A stretch of 64,000 nucleotides of DNA from Mycobacterium sp. AZCC_0083 (GCF_014202335.1 NZ_JACHGP010000008.1:1-64000); one strand, 5' to 3'. Counted from the stretch's first letter, positions 16,093-27,017 are shown. Program-made: numbers and translations. Notes: generated by a model not told the origin, from the letters alone.

Positions 16093-19000
16093 TGACGCCT
16101 CGCACATTTCGACAGCGGTCTATGCCCAATGTCTCCGACATGCATCGCGGCTGGCTCGAACTGGTCGACACCGACGGCCCCTTCCTCGCGATCGCACCAC
16201 TCAAACGAGTATGGCCTCAGGGCATGCCCGCCCTCGACGACGAACGCAAAGAAGCGCTGCAATACGCCCGCAAGGACTTCGAAACCGCCTGGGAAGCTGC
16301 AGACCGCACCACCGGCGGGGATGACACGGCCGACGACGCGTATCGCATCGCCCGTGACAAATGGGTCGAAACCGTCCTGCGCGACGTGGCCGGCTGGGCC
16401 GAATTCCTGTCCTGGGGACCCGTCGCCGGGATCGCGGCTCAATCACCAAACCGGGCGGTCACCGTCGGCGCCGACGCAGCCCTGCTGGGTCCCGACGGCG
16501 CTATCGGTGCCCTGGTGTCGGTGATCGATCCGGTCGACTCGCTGCGTCAAGTCCCCTCCGACCTGTGGGCTGCAACCCCGATCGACCGGATGGAAGCGCT
16601 GCTGCGCGACAACGATATTCCGATCGGAATCGTCACCGACGGACGCTGGTGGGCATTGGTGTGCGCACGGCCGGGCGCCATGACAGCCTCCGGAGCCGTG
16701 GATGCGCTGACCTGGGTGGAGGAACCCCGCACCCGTGATGCCTTCCTTGCGCTGATCTCGCGTCAGCACATCATTGGAGGCAACCCCAGCGAGCGACTGC
16801 CGCTGCTATTCGAGGAGTCGGTTGCCGCCGCCGAGGAAATCACCGAAGCCCTGGGTGCGCAGGTGCGCAATGCGGTCGAACTGCTGATCCAGTCTTTCTC
16901 CGAATCCGCCCGTGATGCCGGTCAGCGCGGCGAACCCAACCCGCTGCCCGTCGACACCCACCAAAGCTATGAGGCCGCGGTGACGATCATGATGCGCATC
17001 GTGTTCCTGCTCTTCGCTGAGGAACGCGGCCTGCTGCCGTCGGGGGAGCTATTCGAGCAGGGCTACGGGATTTCCCGCGAATTGAACCGGTTGCAAGCCC
17101 GACAAGACGACGACAGTGAAGAAGCCCTCGATGCCACTTCGCTGACCTGGCACAGACTGCTCGCGACGAGCCAGGCGCTCTACGGAGGAGCATCCTTCGA
17201 GAATATGCGGGTGCCCGCCTATGGCGGCTCCCTGTTCGACCCGGCCCGATTCCCGTTCCTGAGCGCACTCACCGTGAACGGAACGCTGGCAATCACCGTG
17301 TCCGACCGAGTGATGTTGCACGCTCTGCGCTCGGTGCAGCAGGCCGTCCTCAAAGGAGGTGAGGCACGTCGAATCTCTTTCCGCGACATCGACGTCGAAC
17401 AGATCGGCTACATCTACGAAGGCCTCCTCGGTTACACAGCCGTCACCGTCATTGAGACCTATCTCGGACTCCAGGGAACTCGCGGCGAGGAACCCGAGAT
17501 CACGCTTGCCGACCTGGAACGGTTCGCCGCGGCCAACATCACCCCGAAGAAGCTGGCCGAGGCGGTCCGCACGCACATCGAGGACGATCAACCCTCTGCC
17601 AAACCCCAGTCGGCCGCTGCGATTGCCAAAGGCATTGGTGCCCAGATAGATCCGAGTGTGATCAGCGGCCTGGCGCAAGCAGTCGGCGATGATCCAGCCT
17701 TGCGCGAACGCGTGCTTCCCTGGCTCGGAGTGATACGCCAAGATCTGCGGAGCCGCCCGTTCGTGGTGCTCGCCGGCGGGCTGATGGTCAAAGAAACCCC
17801 CTCGCGTAAGAACGCGGGAGCGCACTACACCCCTAAGTCGCTTGCCAAAGAAGTCGTCCTGCACGCTTTGCAACCGCTGTGCTACGCCCCCGGCCCCTAC
17901 CAGACGGCCGATGAATCACAATGGAAACTCAAGCCGTCAGATGACTTGCTGAGCCTGAAGGTCGCCGACATTGCCTGCGGCTCAGGTGCATTCCTCGTAT
18001 CGGCGGCAAGCTATCTCGCCGACAGGGTGATCGAAGCATGGACCTCTGAGGATTCCGCCAATACCCACCGCACCGACCTCCACCGGCGGGCCATCCGAGA
18101 GGTCGTTGCCAACTGTCTCTACGGCGCAGACATCAACGATATGGCCGTGGAAATGTGCAAACTCTCGCTATGGCTGGTGTCCCTGGACCGCGACCTGCCC
18201 TTCTCCTTCGTCGACGACAAAATCTTCCTCGGCAACTCGTTACTTGGATTGACCGATCGCAGACAGCTCCGCAAGCTGCACATCGATCCTTCGCGCGTTC
18301 CGGCCGGCGAGATGTTTGACATCTTCGAGGTCGACATCGACGCCATCATCCAAAAGGCGGCGGAACTGCGGCGCCGATTGGCTTCCGAGATCGACGAGAA
18401 CGACCCTGCCCGTAATAGCGCCGCCAAACGTCGCCAGCTGGCTCAACTGCGTGAACTCACAACTGATCTGCGGACAATCGCTGATGGTGTTGTTGCGGCT
18501 GGTCTTCCGCTTGGTGGGAAGTCAGGCAAGGCGCTCGACGAGGCCTACGAGAACCTGCGGATCGCAGTCAAGGCCGCGCACCCCGAATCCGTGCAACCCA
18601 ACTCGACGATGCTTGATGCAATTATCGATACCGGCCTGAGGCCGACCGTGCCGACCGACTATCGGCGGTGGCTTCCCAACCACTGGATCATCGAAGCGCC
18701 CGACGTGATCGTCGATCGAGGCGGATTCGACGCGATCATCGGGAACCCGCCGTTTCTAGGTGGCAAGAAGATTTCTGGGGCGCTTGGCTCCGACCTCCGT
18801 GAATGGCTCGTCAACGTGCTCGCCGATGGGGTTACGGGGCACGCTGACCAGGTGGCCTATTTCTTCCTGCGCGCGCAATCACTACTGGCCACCCACGGAA
18901 CCATTGGCTTGATCGCCACCAACACCATCGCCCAGGGTGACACCCGCCAGGTCGGGCTCGACCAGATGGTTGAAAGCGGATTCACCATCACCCGTGCCAT

Positions 19001-20168
19001 TCAAAGCCGATCCTGGCCGGTCGCCAGCGCGGCGCTTGAGTACGCCGCCGTGTGGGGAACTGTCGGACCGGTAGCCGCCCGTGTGCCCTATATCAGTGAC
19101 GACATCGCGGTTAAACGAATCTCCACACTCCTGGAGCCGGAAGGACGAGTCACTGGTAACCCGCTGCGGCTCAGGGAAAATGCCGATATCTCGTTCATCG
19201 GGTGCTTCGTGCTGGGAATGGGATTCGTTCTCGAACCCGACAACGCGCAGGAATGGATTGCGGAGGATCCACGCAATGCCGAGGTCCTTTTTCCCTACCT
19301 CGGCGGCGAGGATGTGAACCAGCGCCCCGACTGTTCAGCCTCACGGTGGGTCATCGACTTCAACGACGCATCGCTGGAGACGGCGTCTCGGTGGAAGCTG
19401 CCTTTCGAGCGCGTCAAGAGTCTCGTGTACCCAGAGCGCCAGAAAGGGAATCGTAAGGCGCACCGTGAACGATGGTGGCAATACGGCGACAAACGGCCGG
19501 CTCTACGGAAGGCGACCGCTGGTCTCGACGAGGTGCTCGTCATTGTGTTGCATAGCAAACATGTGATGCCAATGCGGGCCCCGACAGGGCAGGTTTTCAG
19601 CCACGGTCTCGGTGTGTTCGCCACGGAATCGTGCGCCGATGAGGCGGTGCTGTCATCATCACCCCATCAGCTGTGGGCAATCACCTACGGCTCAACCCTT
19701 GAGACGCGGGTTCGTTATACGCCGTCGGACGTGTTTGAAACCTTCCCACGCCCAACAGGATCCGACTGGCTTGAACAGATCGGCCGAACCCTCGACGAGG
19801 AGCGCCGACAGATAATGCTGCGACGCAGCCTCGGCTTGACGAGCCTCTATAACTTCCTCAACAACCCTGAGATCACCGACGCCTCGGACCCGGACATCGC
19901 CCGCATGCGTGCTATTCACGTCGAACTCGACGGGGCAGTGATGGATGCGTACGGCTGGTCGGATGTGGTTCTTGACCACGATTTCCATACTTACCGGCAG
20001 ATGCAGCGTTGGACCGTAAGTCCGGCGGCGCGGGTGGAGATTCTGGACCGGCTCTTGGAGGAGAATCACCGACGTTCTGCCGAGGAGGAAGGCAAGCAAA
20101 CAGGCAAACCGAAAAACAAGAGCAGGCCTGGCAAGAACGTGTCAGATGAGCAAGGGACACTGCTGTAG
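16092..20168 (+). CDS. drmMI: DISARM adenine methyltransferase DrmMI
   Basis: The protein has 1358 residues. The SAM-binding motif VADIACGSGAFLVS lies near residue 622 and the adenine-methylase catalytic motif NPPF (IIGNPPFLGG) near residue 885. This is the type IIG/Eco57I-like arrangement. A long N-terminal region and a C-terminal target-recognition-like region flank the core. In class 1 DISARM this enzyme marks host DNA so that the rest of the system spares it. It overlaps drmD by one base and drmA by one base, so expression is tightly coupled. The last 30 residues are strongly charged. Confidence 0.92.
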   Translation: MTPRTFRQRSMPNVSDMHRGWLELVDTDGPFLAIAPLKRVWPQGMPALDDERKEALQYARKDFETAWEAADRTTGGDDTADDAYRIARDKWVETVLRDVAGWAEFLSWGPVAGIAAQSPNRAVTVGADAALLGPDGAIGALVSVIDPVDSLRQVPSDLWAATPIDRMEALLRDNDIPIGIVTDGRWWALVCARPGAMTASGAVDALTWVEEPRTRDAFLALISRQHIIGGNPSERLPLLFEESVAAAEEITEALGAQVRNAVELLIQSFSESARDAGQRGEPNPLPVDTHQSYEAAVTIMMRIVFLLFAEERGLLPSGELFEQGYGISRELNRLQARQDDDSEEALDATSLTWHRLLATSQALYGGASFENMRVPAYGGSLFDPARFPFLSALTVNGTLAITVSDRVMLHALRSVQQAVLKGGEARRISFRDIDVEQIGYIYEGLLGYTAVTVIETYLGLQGTRGEEPEITLADLERFAAANITPKKLAEAVRTHIEDDQPSAKPQSAAAIAKGIGAQIDPSVISGLAQAVGDDPALRERVLPWLGVIRQDLRSRPFVVLAGGLMVKETPSRKNAGAHYTPKSLAKEVVLHALQPLCYAPGPYQTADESQWKLKPSDDLLSLKVADIACGSGAFLVSAASYLADRVIEAWTSEDSANTHRTDLHRRAIREVVANCLYGADINDMAVEMCKLSLWLVSLDRDLPFSFVDDKIFLGNSLLGLTDRRQLRKLHIDPSRVPAGEMFDIFEVDIDAIIQKAAELRRRLASEIDENDPARNSAAKRRQLAQLRELTTDLRTIADGVVAAGLPLGGKSGKALDEAYENLRIAVKAAHPESVQPNSTMLDAIIDTGLRPTVPTDYRRWLPNHWIIEAPDVIVDRGGFDAIIGNPPFLGGKKISGALGSDLREWLVNVLADGVTGHADQVAYFFLRAQSLLATHGTIGLIATNTIAQGDTRQVGLDQMVESGFTITRAIQSRSWPVASAALEYAAVWGTVGPVAARVPYISDDIAVKRISTLLEPEGRVTGNPLRLRENADISFIGCFVLGMGFVLEPDNAQEWIAEDPRNAEVLFPYLGGEDVNQRPDCSASRWVIDFNDASLETASRWKLPFERVKSLVYPERQKGNRKAHRERWWQYGDKRPALRKATAGLDEVLVIVLHSKHVMPMRAPTGQVFSHGLGVFATESCADEAVLSSSPHQLWAITYGSTLETRVRYTPSDVFETFPRPTGSDWLEQIGRTLDEERRQIMLRRSLGLTSLYNFLNNPEITDASDPDIARMRAIHVELDGAVMDAYGWSDVVLDHDFHTYRQMQRWTVSPAARVEILDRLLEENHRRSAEEEGKQTGKPKNKSRPGKNVSDEQGTLL

Positions 20169-23100
20169 TGACCAACACCACGGAGAGGCCGAGGGAACCG
20201 GTCTCGGCCTACGAATTGACGTACGAGCCGGACAGTTCGTCGTTCACGGTCCGGGAGAACTTGGTCGACATTCTTGAGCGAGAGCTGCTCGGCCCGATCC
20301 ACGGAGCAGATGAGCTGTTGCCGTTCAGCCCACGTTCGCAGTACTTGGTCGGGCACATCGCGCCGGTGCGGCTCACCGGTGCCACGGCAACAGGCGACGA
20401 CACGGGGGACACTGCTGAGCGCGGCGAACTGGCTGAGGCTCGGGCCGACGAGAACGCGGCGACGGAGGGGCGGGGTATTCCGGCTTTCGCGGCCGACGAG
20501 GACGAAGCCGATGCCAACGACGATGATGCCGAGGATCGAGCACCCAAGCAGGGCTTGATGATTCCCTCGTCAATGGGTCTGCGATTCCAAGTGCCGCCAG
20601 ACTTGGAGGCGTTCATCGTCACGGCTTCGTGGGGGACCTACGAGTCGGTGCAGACCGACAAGGTCACCAAAGCAGGACGGCCGATCCGTAACTTCCAACG
20701 CATCCCCATCGAAGAACCTCGCACCATTCGCCTTGCCGACCTGATCTCGGGTCAGATGACGACAATCCCGCTGCGCGACACCATCTGCCTACGGGTGGAT
20801 CGCTACGACGACCCGGCGTGTGACCGTCTGCTCATCGAGATCGCGCTCTGCAATGACCGCGAGACACCGATGCCGATCCCGATCGGGATGTGGATGTTCC
20901 AGACGAAGCTCCATATTGACGCCGCGGGAGCGGAGGCCTTCCTACCGGTGTGCGATGTGCTCGAGCAGAACTTCCCGGAGCATGACCTTGAGGTGCAGCG
21001 GCTAAACCTGCAGTACCGCAACCGCCTTGAATATGCGATCGGTCGGACCTGCTCGGTGGGCTGGACAGTCAAGAGGGAGTCCCGCCGCGCCACTGCGGTG
21101 TGGACCACGTGGCTGCCGGTGGCCGAGACACCGCAAACGCAAGCGCGCGATGTGGAGAATGCACTGCTTTCTATGGACGCGCTGGCGACCGCCACCGCAG
21201 GAAGCGTCCGCGCCGGACTGCAGCCGCTCATCGGCGGTTACGGGGACTGGCTCGACACGCAGGAGACAGCAGTCACGCAACTGCCGGACCATCTGCGTGA
21301 CACCGCGGACTTGGCGCTGCTGGAAGGCCGCCGCGCTCACAAGCGACTGCAAGACGGGCTGGATCACGTGGTCGCCGACGCCGAGGCGTTGCGTTGCTTT
21401 CAGTTCATGAACGGTGTGATGCGCGATCAGCGCATCGCCTCCCAGGTTGCCGCGCTACGGGCATCGGATCCCTCCTTAACGATCTCAGATGCGCAAAGCA
21501 CGGTGGCAGAAGCGGGCGCAAAGGCTGCATCCTGGCGGCCGTTCCAGCTCGCGTTCATCTTGATGCAGCTCGCTGCGTTGACTGACCCGGCGGCGCCGCT
21601 GCGTAGCGCCGAGCACCTCGCCCGAGTCGAGTTGTTGTTCTTCCCGACCGGTGGTGGTAAGACCGAGGCTTATCTTGGACTGGCCGCGTACACGTTCGCG
21701 ACCCGCCGTCGCCAGGGCGTCGTCGACTCCGCTGATGAGCCGTTGGATGGCCGCGACGGTGTAGCAGTACTGATGCGCTACACGTTGCGACTGCTGACCG
21801 CCCAGCAGTTCCAGCGCGCGACCGCGTTGGTGTGCGCGGCCGAGCTGGCGCGTCAAGCCGACGAGACCACTTGGGGCAGCGAACCATTCCGGATCGGGCT
21901 GTGGGTCGGCACCGACGTTAGCCCGAAACGCTTCGAGGAAGCCGACGAGCAGCTGACCAAGGCCAACGAGTACGGGTCACATCGGCTGACCGTCCTCCAG
22001 GTCCAGCGCTGTCCGTGGTGTGGCACCCCGATCACCGCCGCCCAGGTCAAGGCTGATGCTACGGCGCGGCGGGTGTTCGTCTACTGCGGCGACGATCTCG
22101 CGCGCTGCCCGTTTGCCAAAGGCGGTCAGGTCAGCGAGGGCCTTCCGATCCTGACTGTGGACGAGGAAATCTACCGGCTGACACCGGCATTCGTCATCGC
22201 TACCGTCGATAAGTTCGCTCGCCTGGCCCGCGAAGGCGAAGCCGCGGCGCTGTTCGGCTACGTCGGGCGGCGCTGCGCCCGCCACGGCTACGTCCACCCC
22301 GACTACGCGGCGTGCAACATCTCCACTTCGCATCCCGCTGTGCCCGGATACCCCACGGCCACCGTGCACCCGGTGAGTCGGCTGAGGCCACCGGACCTGA
22401 TCATCCAGGACGAACTGCACTTGATCACCGGGGCGCTGGGCACCTCGGTCGGCCTGTTCGAAGTTGCGGTAGAAACTCTCGCCTCCTGGGAGCGGCCCGA
22501 CGGCACGCCGGTGCGGCCGCTGATCGTCGCATCCACCGCGACAGTCCGGAACGCGCAGGAACAGGTGCGCGGCCTGTACGGCCGTCGCGTCGAAATCTTT
22601 CCCCCGCAGGTGCTCGATGTCGCTGACACCTACTTCTCCAAGGAAATTCCCATCACCAAAACGAAACCGGGACGCCGGTATATCGGGGTCAGTGCGCAGG
22701 GGGTTCGCTTGGCCGCCGCGGAAATCCGGATCGCCGAGGTACTGCTATCGGCCGGTCAGTTGCTGTTGGACCGCAGCGGACTCGCCGCCGACCCCTATAT
22801 GACCCTGGTTGGGTATTTCAACGCCACCCGTGAGCTGGCGGGCATGACCCGCTATCTGGGCGATGACGTGCAGAACCGGGTCAAGCGGCCCCGCAAGGAT
22901 TCTGGGTTCCCGCCGCGTCTTGGAACCGATTACGGATTCCTCAACAAGGGCGAGCTCACCGGACGGATGGCCTCATCGAAGATCGGTGAGACGTTGGACC
23001 GGCTGGGGTTGGACTTCGATCCTGACTTTGATTCCACCTCCGCGTTCCACGCTCGGATGGCCGCCCAGAAGGACGGCAAGAAGGTGCCTGCCAGAAAGGT

Positions 23101-23881
23101 CCCCCCGTTCGACGTGGTGCTCGCGACTTCGATGCTGCAAGTCGGCGTCGACGTGCAGCGACTCGGGCTGATGCTCGTGGTCGGTCAACCGAAGAACACC
23201 GCGGAGTACATTCAGGCCTCGTCTCGTGTCGGCCGTGACGCGGAACGTCCGGGTTTGGTTGTGGCTCTGGGTAATTGGGCGCGTCCCCGCGATCTGGCGC
23301 ACTATGAACAATTCCGCCACTACCATGAGACGTTCTACTCCCAGGTGGAGGCGTTGTCGGTGACGCCATATTCGCCGACGTCGCTGGATCGCGGACTCGA
23401 CGGGCTGTTGGTCAGCGTCGCCCGGGTGATTCAGGCGCTTCTCGCCGATGGGTTGTCGCAGGAGCGCAATGCGTGGCGGATCAAGGAGTATCGCCCAGTG
23501 GTCGAGCGGGTCGCCGCGCGTCTCAAGGCGCGGATCTCGGCGGCGGCGCAGGATGAGGCGGCGGTGAAGTACGCCAGTGACCGGTTGGTGAACCGAATCG
23601 ACCGGTGGGTGGATACGGCCAACCGCGCCAGCGACGCGCACAAGACGCTGGTCTATGAGCGCACCGGAGAAGGGGACAAGTACGAGCCGTTGATGAGGAG
23701 CCCGGAGAATGCCAGGGCTGATGCGGGGTCGTCTAGCCAGGCGCCGTTCGTCGTGGCGAACTCGATGCGGGAAGTGCAGCCGGAGATCAACATTCTGGTG
23801 AGTCCCATTCCCGACCGCCTGTTCGCCCGGCTTCCTGACGGTGCACCGCGGTGGACCCTTCCAGCGGGGGATGAGGACTGA
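20168..23881 (+). CDS. drmA: DISARM DrmA helicase-domain protein
   Basis: The 1237-residue protein starts at GTG 20168, overlapping the methylase stop (TAGTG). Walker A is LFFPTGGGKTEA near residue 491, and the DExH-like motif is IIQDELHLITGA near 747. Motif III is ASTAT, and the second lobe has LATSMLQVGVDVQR and QASSRVGRD near 985-1020. A CPWCG...C...C cluster at about 615-648 looks like a zinc ribbon. An acidic, low-complexity stretch lies at residues 75-120. DrmA together with DrmB forms the core DNA-translocating complex common to all DISARM classes. Confidence 0.92.
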   Translation: MTNTTERPREPVSAYELTYEPDSSSFTVRENLVDILERELLGPIHGADELLPFSPRSQYLVGHIAPVRLTGATATGDDTGDTAERGELAEARADENAATEGRGIPAFAADEDEADANDDDAEDRAPKQGLMIPSSMGLRFQVPPDLEAFIVTASWGTYESVQTDKVTKAGRPIRNFQRIPIEEPRTIRLADLISGQMTTIPLRDTICLRVDRYDDPACDRLLIEIALCNDRETPMPIPIGMWMFQTKLHIDAAGAEAFLPVCDVLEQNFPEHDLEVQRLNLQYRNRLEYAIGRTCSVGWTVKRESRRATAVWTTWLPVAETPQTQARDVENALLSMDALATATAGSVRAGLQPLIGGYGDWLDTQETAVTQLPDHLRDTADLALLEGRRAHKRLQDGLDHVVADAEALRCFQFMNGVMRDQRIASQVAALRASDPSLTISDAQSTVAEAGAKAASWRPFQLAFILMQLAALTDPAAPLRSAEHLARVELLFFPTGGGKTEAYLGLAAYTFATRRRQGVVDSADEPLDGRDGVAVLMRYTLRLLTAQQFQRATALVCAAELARQADETTWGSEPFRIGLWVGTDVSPKRFEEADEQLTKANEYGSHRLTVLQVQRCPWCGTPITAAQVKADATARRVFVYCGDDLARCPFAKGGQVSEGLPILTVDEEIYRLTPAFVIATVDKFARLAREGEAAALFGYVGRRCARHGYVHPDYAACNISTSHPAVPGYPTATVHPVSRLRPPDLIIQDELHLITGALGTSVGLFEVAVETLASWERPDGTPVRPLIVASTATVRNAQEQVRGLYGRRVEIFPPQVLDVADTYFSKEIPITKTKPGRRYIGVSAQGVRLAAAEIRIAEVLLSAGQLLLDRSGLAADPYMTLVGYFNATRELAGMTRYLGDDVQNRVKRPRKDSGFPPRLGTDYGFLNKGELTGRMASSKIGETLDRLGLDFDPDFDSTSAFHARMAAQKDGKKVPARKVPPFDVVLATSMLQVGVDVQRLGLMLVVGQPKNTAEYIQASSRVGRDAERPGLVVALGNWARPRDLAHYEQFRHYHETFYSQVEALSVTPYSPTSLDRGLDGLLVSVARVIQALLADGLSQERNAWRIKEYRPVVERVAARLKARISAAAQDEAAVKYASDRLVNRIDRWVDTANRASDAHKTLVYERTGEGDKYEPLMRSPENARADAGSSSQAPFVVANSMREVQPEINILVSPIPDRLFARLPDGAPRWTLPAGDED

Positions 23882-25929
23882 TGACCGATACGACTGACGC
23901 GGTGATGCTGCACGATCCCGGGGAAACGCTGGATCCGCTTGCTGACGCCGAAGACGCGGTGGTGAAGAACCGTGCGAAGGTCGGCTCGTCTCGGCCTTCG
24001 TCGCTGCTGTACACCTACGGGCCGGGCGCAATCATGGACCTACCGGGCTTCTCGGTGATGCCCGCAGGCCTAGACGACTGGGAACCCATCTGGAAACGAC
24101 GGGACAAGATCCCGTCGATCATCGAGCCCCGGCTGCTCAATGTCATCCGCATGCACCTCGGCAGCCAGGTGGACGCGCTACGGCCCTACCCCTGGCAGCC
24201 CAAGCTGAACTCCTTCGCCAAAGAGGGCGCCGACTTGGGCATTCCGGCCCGAGTATTCCCACAGTGGCTGCGCTGCACCGGATGTGACTACCTCGGGCCA
24301 CTGCCGCGGTTCAGCTACACCAACACCCACCCGTTCCGCCCCGACCTGGCGCAGTTCACACACAAGAGCTGTCCCGGGCGCGGCGTCCAGCGTGCGGGTG
24401 CGAAGACAGGGCGGCGGGAGAGCCCCGCGGTGCCCGCGCAACACCTGTTGACATGTTCCAACGGTCACCTCGACGAATTCCCGTACGAACTGTGGGCGCA
24501 CCGCGGGCGGCCGTGTGCCAAGGCGGAGCGGCCCGACTTGAAGATGCGCGAAGCCAACGTCGGCAAGAGCGTCGGATCGATGATCGCGTGCACGCAATGT
24601 GGGACCACCCGCGGCATGGCGGAGGCGCAAGGATCGGTCGGCCGCGACAAGTTACCCCAGACCTGCCGAGGGCGTCACCCGCATTTGAACGCCTTCGACA
24701 AGGAATGCGGCGCCCAACCGACGTTGATCATGATGGGAGCGTCGAACTTGTGGTTCGCCTCAACGCAATCGATCATTGTCATGCCGCGCACCGACGCCGA
24801 GAAGGCCGAGGCCCTCGGTGACCTACTCCGGCTGGAACTCGGCGTCGATACGGTCAAACAGTTCGCCGAACAAGTCGATGTCATCCGCACGATGGCGGGT
24901 CTGAAGAACATCGACCTGGCCGGTGTCTCCAACGCGGGCCTGTTCACTGCGATCGCCGATGCGTTGTCGCCGCCGGAGTCCGAGGAGGAGCGTGAGAAGA
25001 AGCGCGACGACTGGGATCCGGTGGAATTATTGGTCCCGGAATGGCAGTACCTACAGAAGCCGGCGTTGTTTCCGTCGCAGAAGAACACCACCGGACTGAT
25101 GGTGACCGACATGGCTCGCGGCCCTGAGCTTCCGGATCGGATCAGCCGGGTCGTCGCGGTCAATCAAATGAAGAAGGTTAACGCCTTCATCGGGTTCACC
25201 CGGCTCGATGAGATGGATCGTGTCAACGATTTACCCGGCCGGTTGGTCAAACTGACCCGGGGTGGCAAGCCGACATGGGTACCCGCGACCGAAGACCGCG
25301 GTGAGGGGGTTTTCCTGCAGCTCAATCTCGATGCGGTCGAAGCCTGGGAGAACATCGTCTACACCACGCCACTGTGGGCGGCGCACCGTGCCGCTAGTCG
25401 TCGCAACTTCCTCCGCCGGTTTTCTGAAACCGCGAAGGTCGTGGACCCTGCCACCAGGCTCCCTGCGCCCCGATACTGGCTGCTGCACACCCTGTCTCAC
25501 GTGTTGATCCGTGAGATGGCAATGTCGTGCGGCTACGGTGCGGCCAGCCTGACCGAGCGGATCTACGGCTGGCCCGCCTCTGCCCACCGCGAGGGTGCGG
25601 CCGGGCTACTGATCTGCACCACCGCCTCAGACAGCGAAGGCACCCTCGGAGGTCTGGTCGCGCTGTCCGAGCCTTCTCGCCTGCAAGGATTGGTGATCTC
25701 AGCGCTTCGGCGAGCTGGTCGTTGCTCCTCAGATCCGTTGTGCGCGATGCGGACTCCCAGCGATCCGGAAGACTTCCTGCATGGAGCGGCGTGCCACTGC
25801 TGCACCTTCGCCTCGGAAACATCCTGTGAGAGGGCCAATCGGTTCCTCGATCGCAGATTCCTGCTCACCCTTCCCAGCGCGCACGGCGAACCGGTGCCAG
25901 GGTTCTTCGGGAGCCCTGATGTCCGATGA
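23881..25929 (+). CDS. drmB: DISARM DrmB (DUF1998)
   Basis: The 682-residue protein overlaps drmA by one base (TGATG). Two cysteine pairs (CTGCDYLGPL, CTQCGTTRGMA) suggest zinc binding. The C-terminal third, from about residue 530, is the DUF1998 domain with LLHTLSHVLIREMAMSCGYG and a cysteine cluster (LCAMRTPSDPED, CHCCTF). DrmB is the obligate partner of DrmA. The gene's last 11 bases overlap drmC. Confidence 0.92.
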   Translation: MTDTTDAVMLHDPGETLDPLADAEDAVVKNRAKVGSSRPSSLLYTYGPGAIMDLPGFSVMPAGLDDWEPIWKRRDKIPSIIEPRLLNVIRMHLGSQVDALRPYPWQPKLNSFAKEGADLGIPARVFPQWLRCTGCDYLGPLPRFSYTNTHPFRPDLAQFTHKSCPGRGVQRAGAKTGRRESPAVPAQHLLTCSNGHLDEFPYELWAHRGRPCAKAERPDLKMREANVGKSVGSMIACTQCGTTRGMAEAQGSVGRDKLPQTCRGRHPHLNAFDKECGAQPTLIMMGASNLWFASTQSIIVMPRTDAEKAEALGDLLRLELGVDTVKQFAEQVDVIRTMAGLKNIDLAGVSNAGLFTAIADALSPPESEEEREKKRDDWDPVELLVPEWQYLQKPALFPSQKNTTGLMVTDMARGPELPDRISRVVAVNQMKKVNAFIGFTRLDEMDRVNDLPGRLVKLTRGGKPTWVPATEDRGEGVFLQLNLDAVEAWENIVYTTPLWAAHRAASRRNFLRRFSETAKVVDPATRLPAPRYWLLHTLSHVLIREMAMSCGYGAASLTERIYGWPASAHREGAAGLLICTTASDSEGTLGGLVALSEPSRLQGLVISALRRAGRCSSDPLCAMRTPSDPEDFLHGAACHCCTFASETSCERANRFLDRRFLLTLPSAHGEPVPGFFGSPDVR

Positions 25930-26623
25930 TCCGCTGAAACAGCTGGGGGAGTACCTGACAGCAACCGAGGCTGAAAGCCTGGCAGTGCTCATCGGCGCCG
26001 GCGAGCACACCACGCACGCACTCGTATCAGTAAGCCCCGCTCGGCGCGACAGAGTCGCAAACCTGTTGAAGACGGCCGGAATCGGACACTCCGAACCAGC
26101 ACTGTCAGTAGCGGTGCTTCGCGGAATCGCTGGAGCCAAGTCGGCGCATCGCGACCTCACACCGGTCTGGACGATGCCCGGGAACGAAGCGACGACCGGA
26201 CACCTCACAAACCAGTTTCATGATGTGGTTGCCGCCGCCCGCTCCTCGGTTACCTGTGCCACCTACAACTTCTCGCCCACGTCGAATATGTGGGATGCAC
26301 TCAAGGCGGCGTCCGAAGAGCCGGAGGTCGTCGTGTGCGTCTACGTTGACGCCGCAAAAGGTGACTCCACCGGCGTGAAAGCACGGCTTCCCCGGGCCAC
26401 TGTGTATCGCTCCGCCCGCCTGGCCAACGGACAGTCGATTGTCAGTCACACCAAGTTCATCGTCGTAGACCATGAGATCGTCTTGCTAACAAGCGCAAAC
26501 TTCTCCTACAACGCCGAGAATCGAAACATCGAGTTCGGTCTGGTTATTCGCGACAGCGGCCTTGCAGCATCGGTCGAGTCGACGATGGCCAGCAAGCGCG
26601 GGACTTTGTATTCGCTTGCCTAG
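25919..26623 (+). CDS. drmC: DISARM DrmC, phospholipase D-like
   Basis: The 234-residue protein begins at ATG 25919 inside the drmB end. It has a single HKD motif (SHTKFIVVDHEIVLLTSANF near residue 176), as in PLD-superfamily nucleases that act as dimers. DrmC is an accessory DISARM protein, reported as dispensable for protection in the original system. It closes the five-gene operon. The 154 bases after it hold no recognised gene. Confidence 0.9.
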   Translation: MSDDPLKQLGEYLTATEAESLAVLIGAGEHTTHALVSVSPARRDRVANLLKTAGIGHSEPALSVAVLRGIAGAKSAHRDLTPVWTMPGNEATTGHLTNQFHDVVAAARSSVTCATYNFSPTSNMWDALKAASEEPEVVVCVYVDAAKGDSTGVKARLPRATVYRSARLANGQSIVSHTKFIVVDHEIVLLTSANFSYNAENRNIEFGLVIRDSGLAASVESTMASKRGTLYSLA

Positions 26624-26777
26624 CAACGGGTTCAGTGTATCGATGTGCGTTCATTCTTCGGTGGCGACACTCGTTGACTCGCGGTGGATTCGAAATCTAC
26701 TCGAACTCCGAGGGACCCAAGGGGTGCGGCCTCGATCTCACGTTCGTTAGGGGACTTTGGTTGCTACTTGTAGTTGT

Positions 26778-27017
26778 TCAGTGGTTGTGAGTAAAGCGGC
26801 CGTTTCGTGCAGCCGTGACTATTTGTGAGATGTGGCGGCCAAGTACCTCCGCTTCATCGAGCGACATATCCAGATAGAAGCCGCTTTCTGGCATCTCGCC
26901 GAAAGGATAGATGGAAATGTAAGCGGGTCGTTCTCGCCCGCTTTCTCCACGCGCTGGCGCTGACGATTCGACGACGGGCAGTCGATCCTCGGAAATGTGA
27001 TATGCGCTGAGATACAT
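26778..27017 (-). CDS. Small hypothetical protein
   Basis: The product is 79 residues and acidic, with PAYISIYPFGEMPESGFYLD followed by a helix (LDEAEVLGRHISQIVTAA). No ribosome site is evident at the ATG, so it may be leaderless. No family was recognised. It shares strand and layout (beta strands, then a C-terminal helix) with the 84-residue gene at 27115, and may be a distant relative of it. Confidence 0.5.
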   Translation of the reverse strand: MYLSAYHISEDRLPVVESSAPARGESGRERPAYISIYPFGEMPESGFYLDMSLDEAEVLGRHISQIVTAARNGRFTHNH

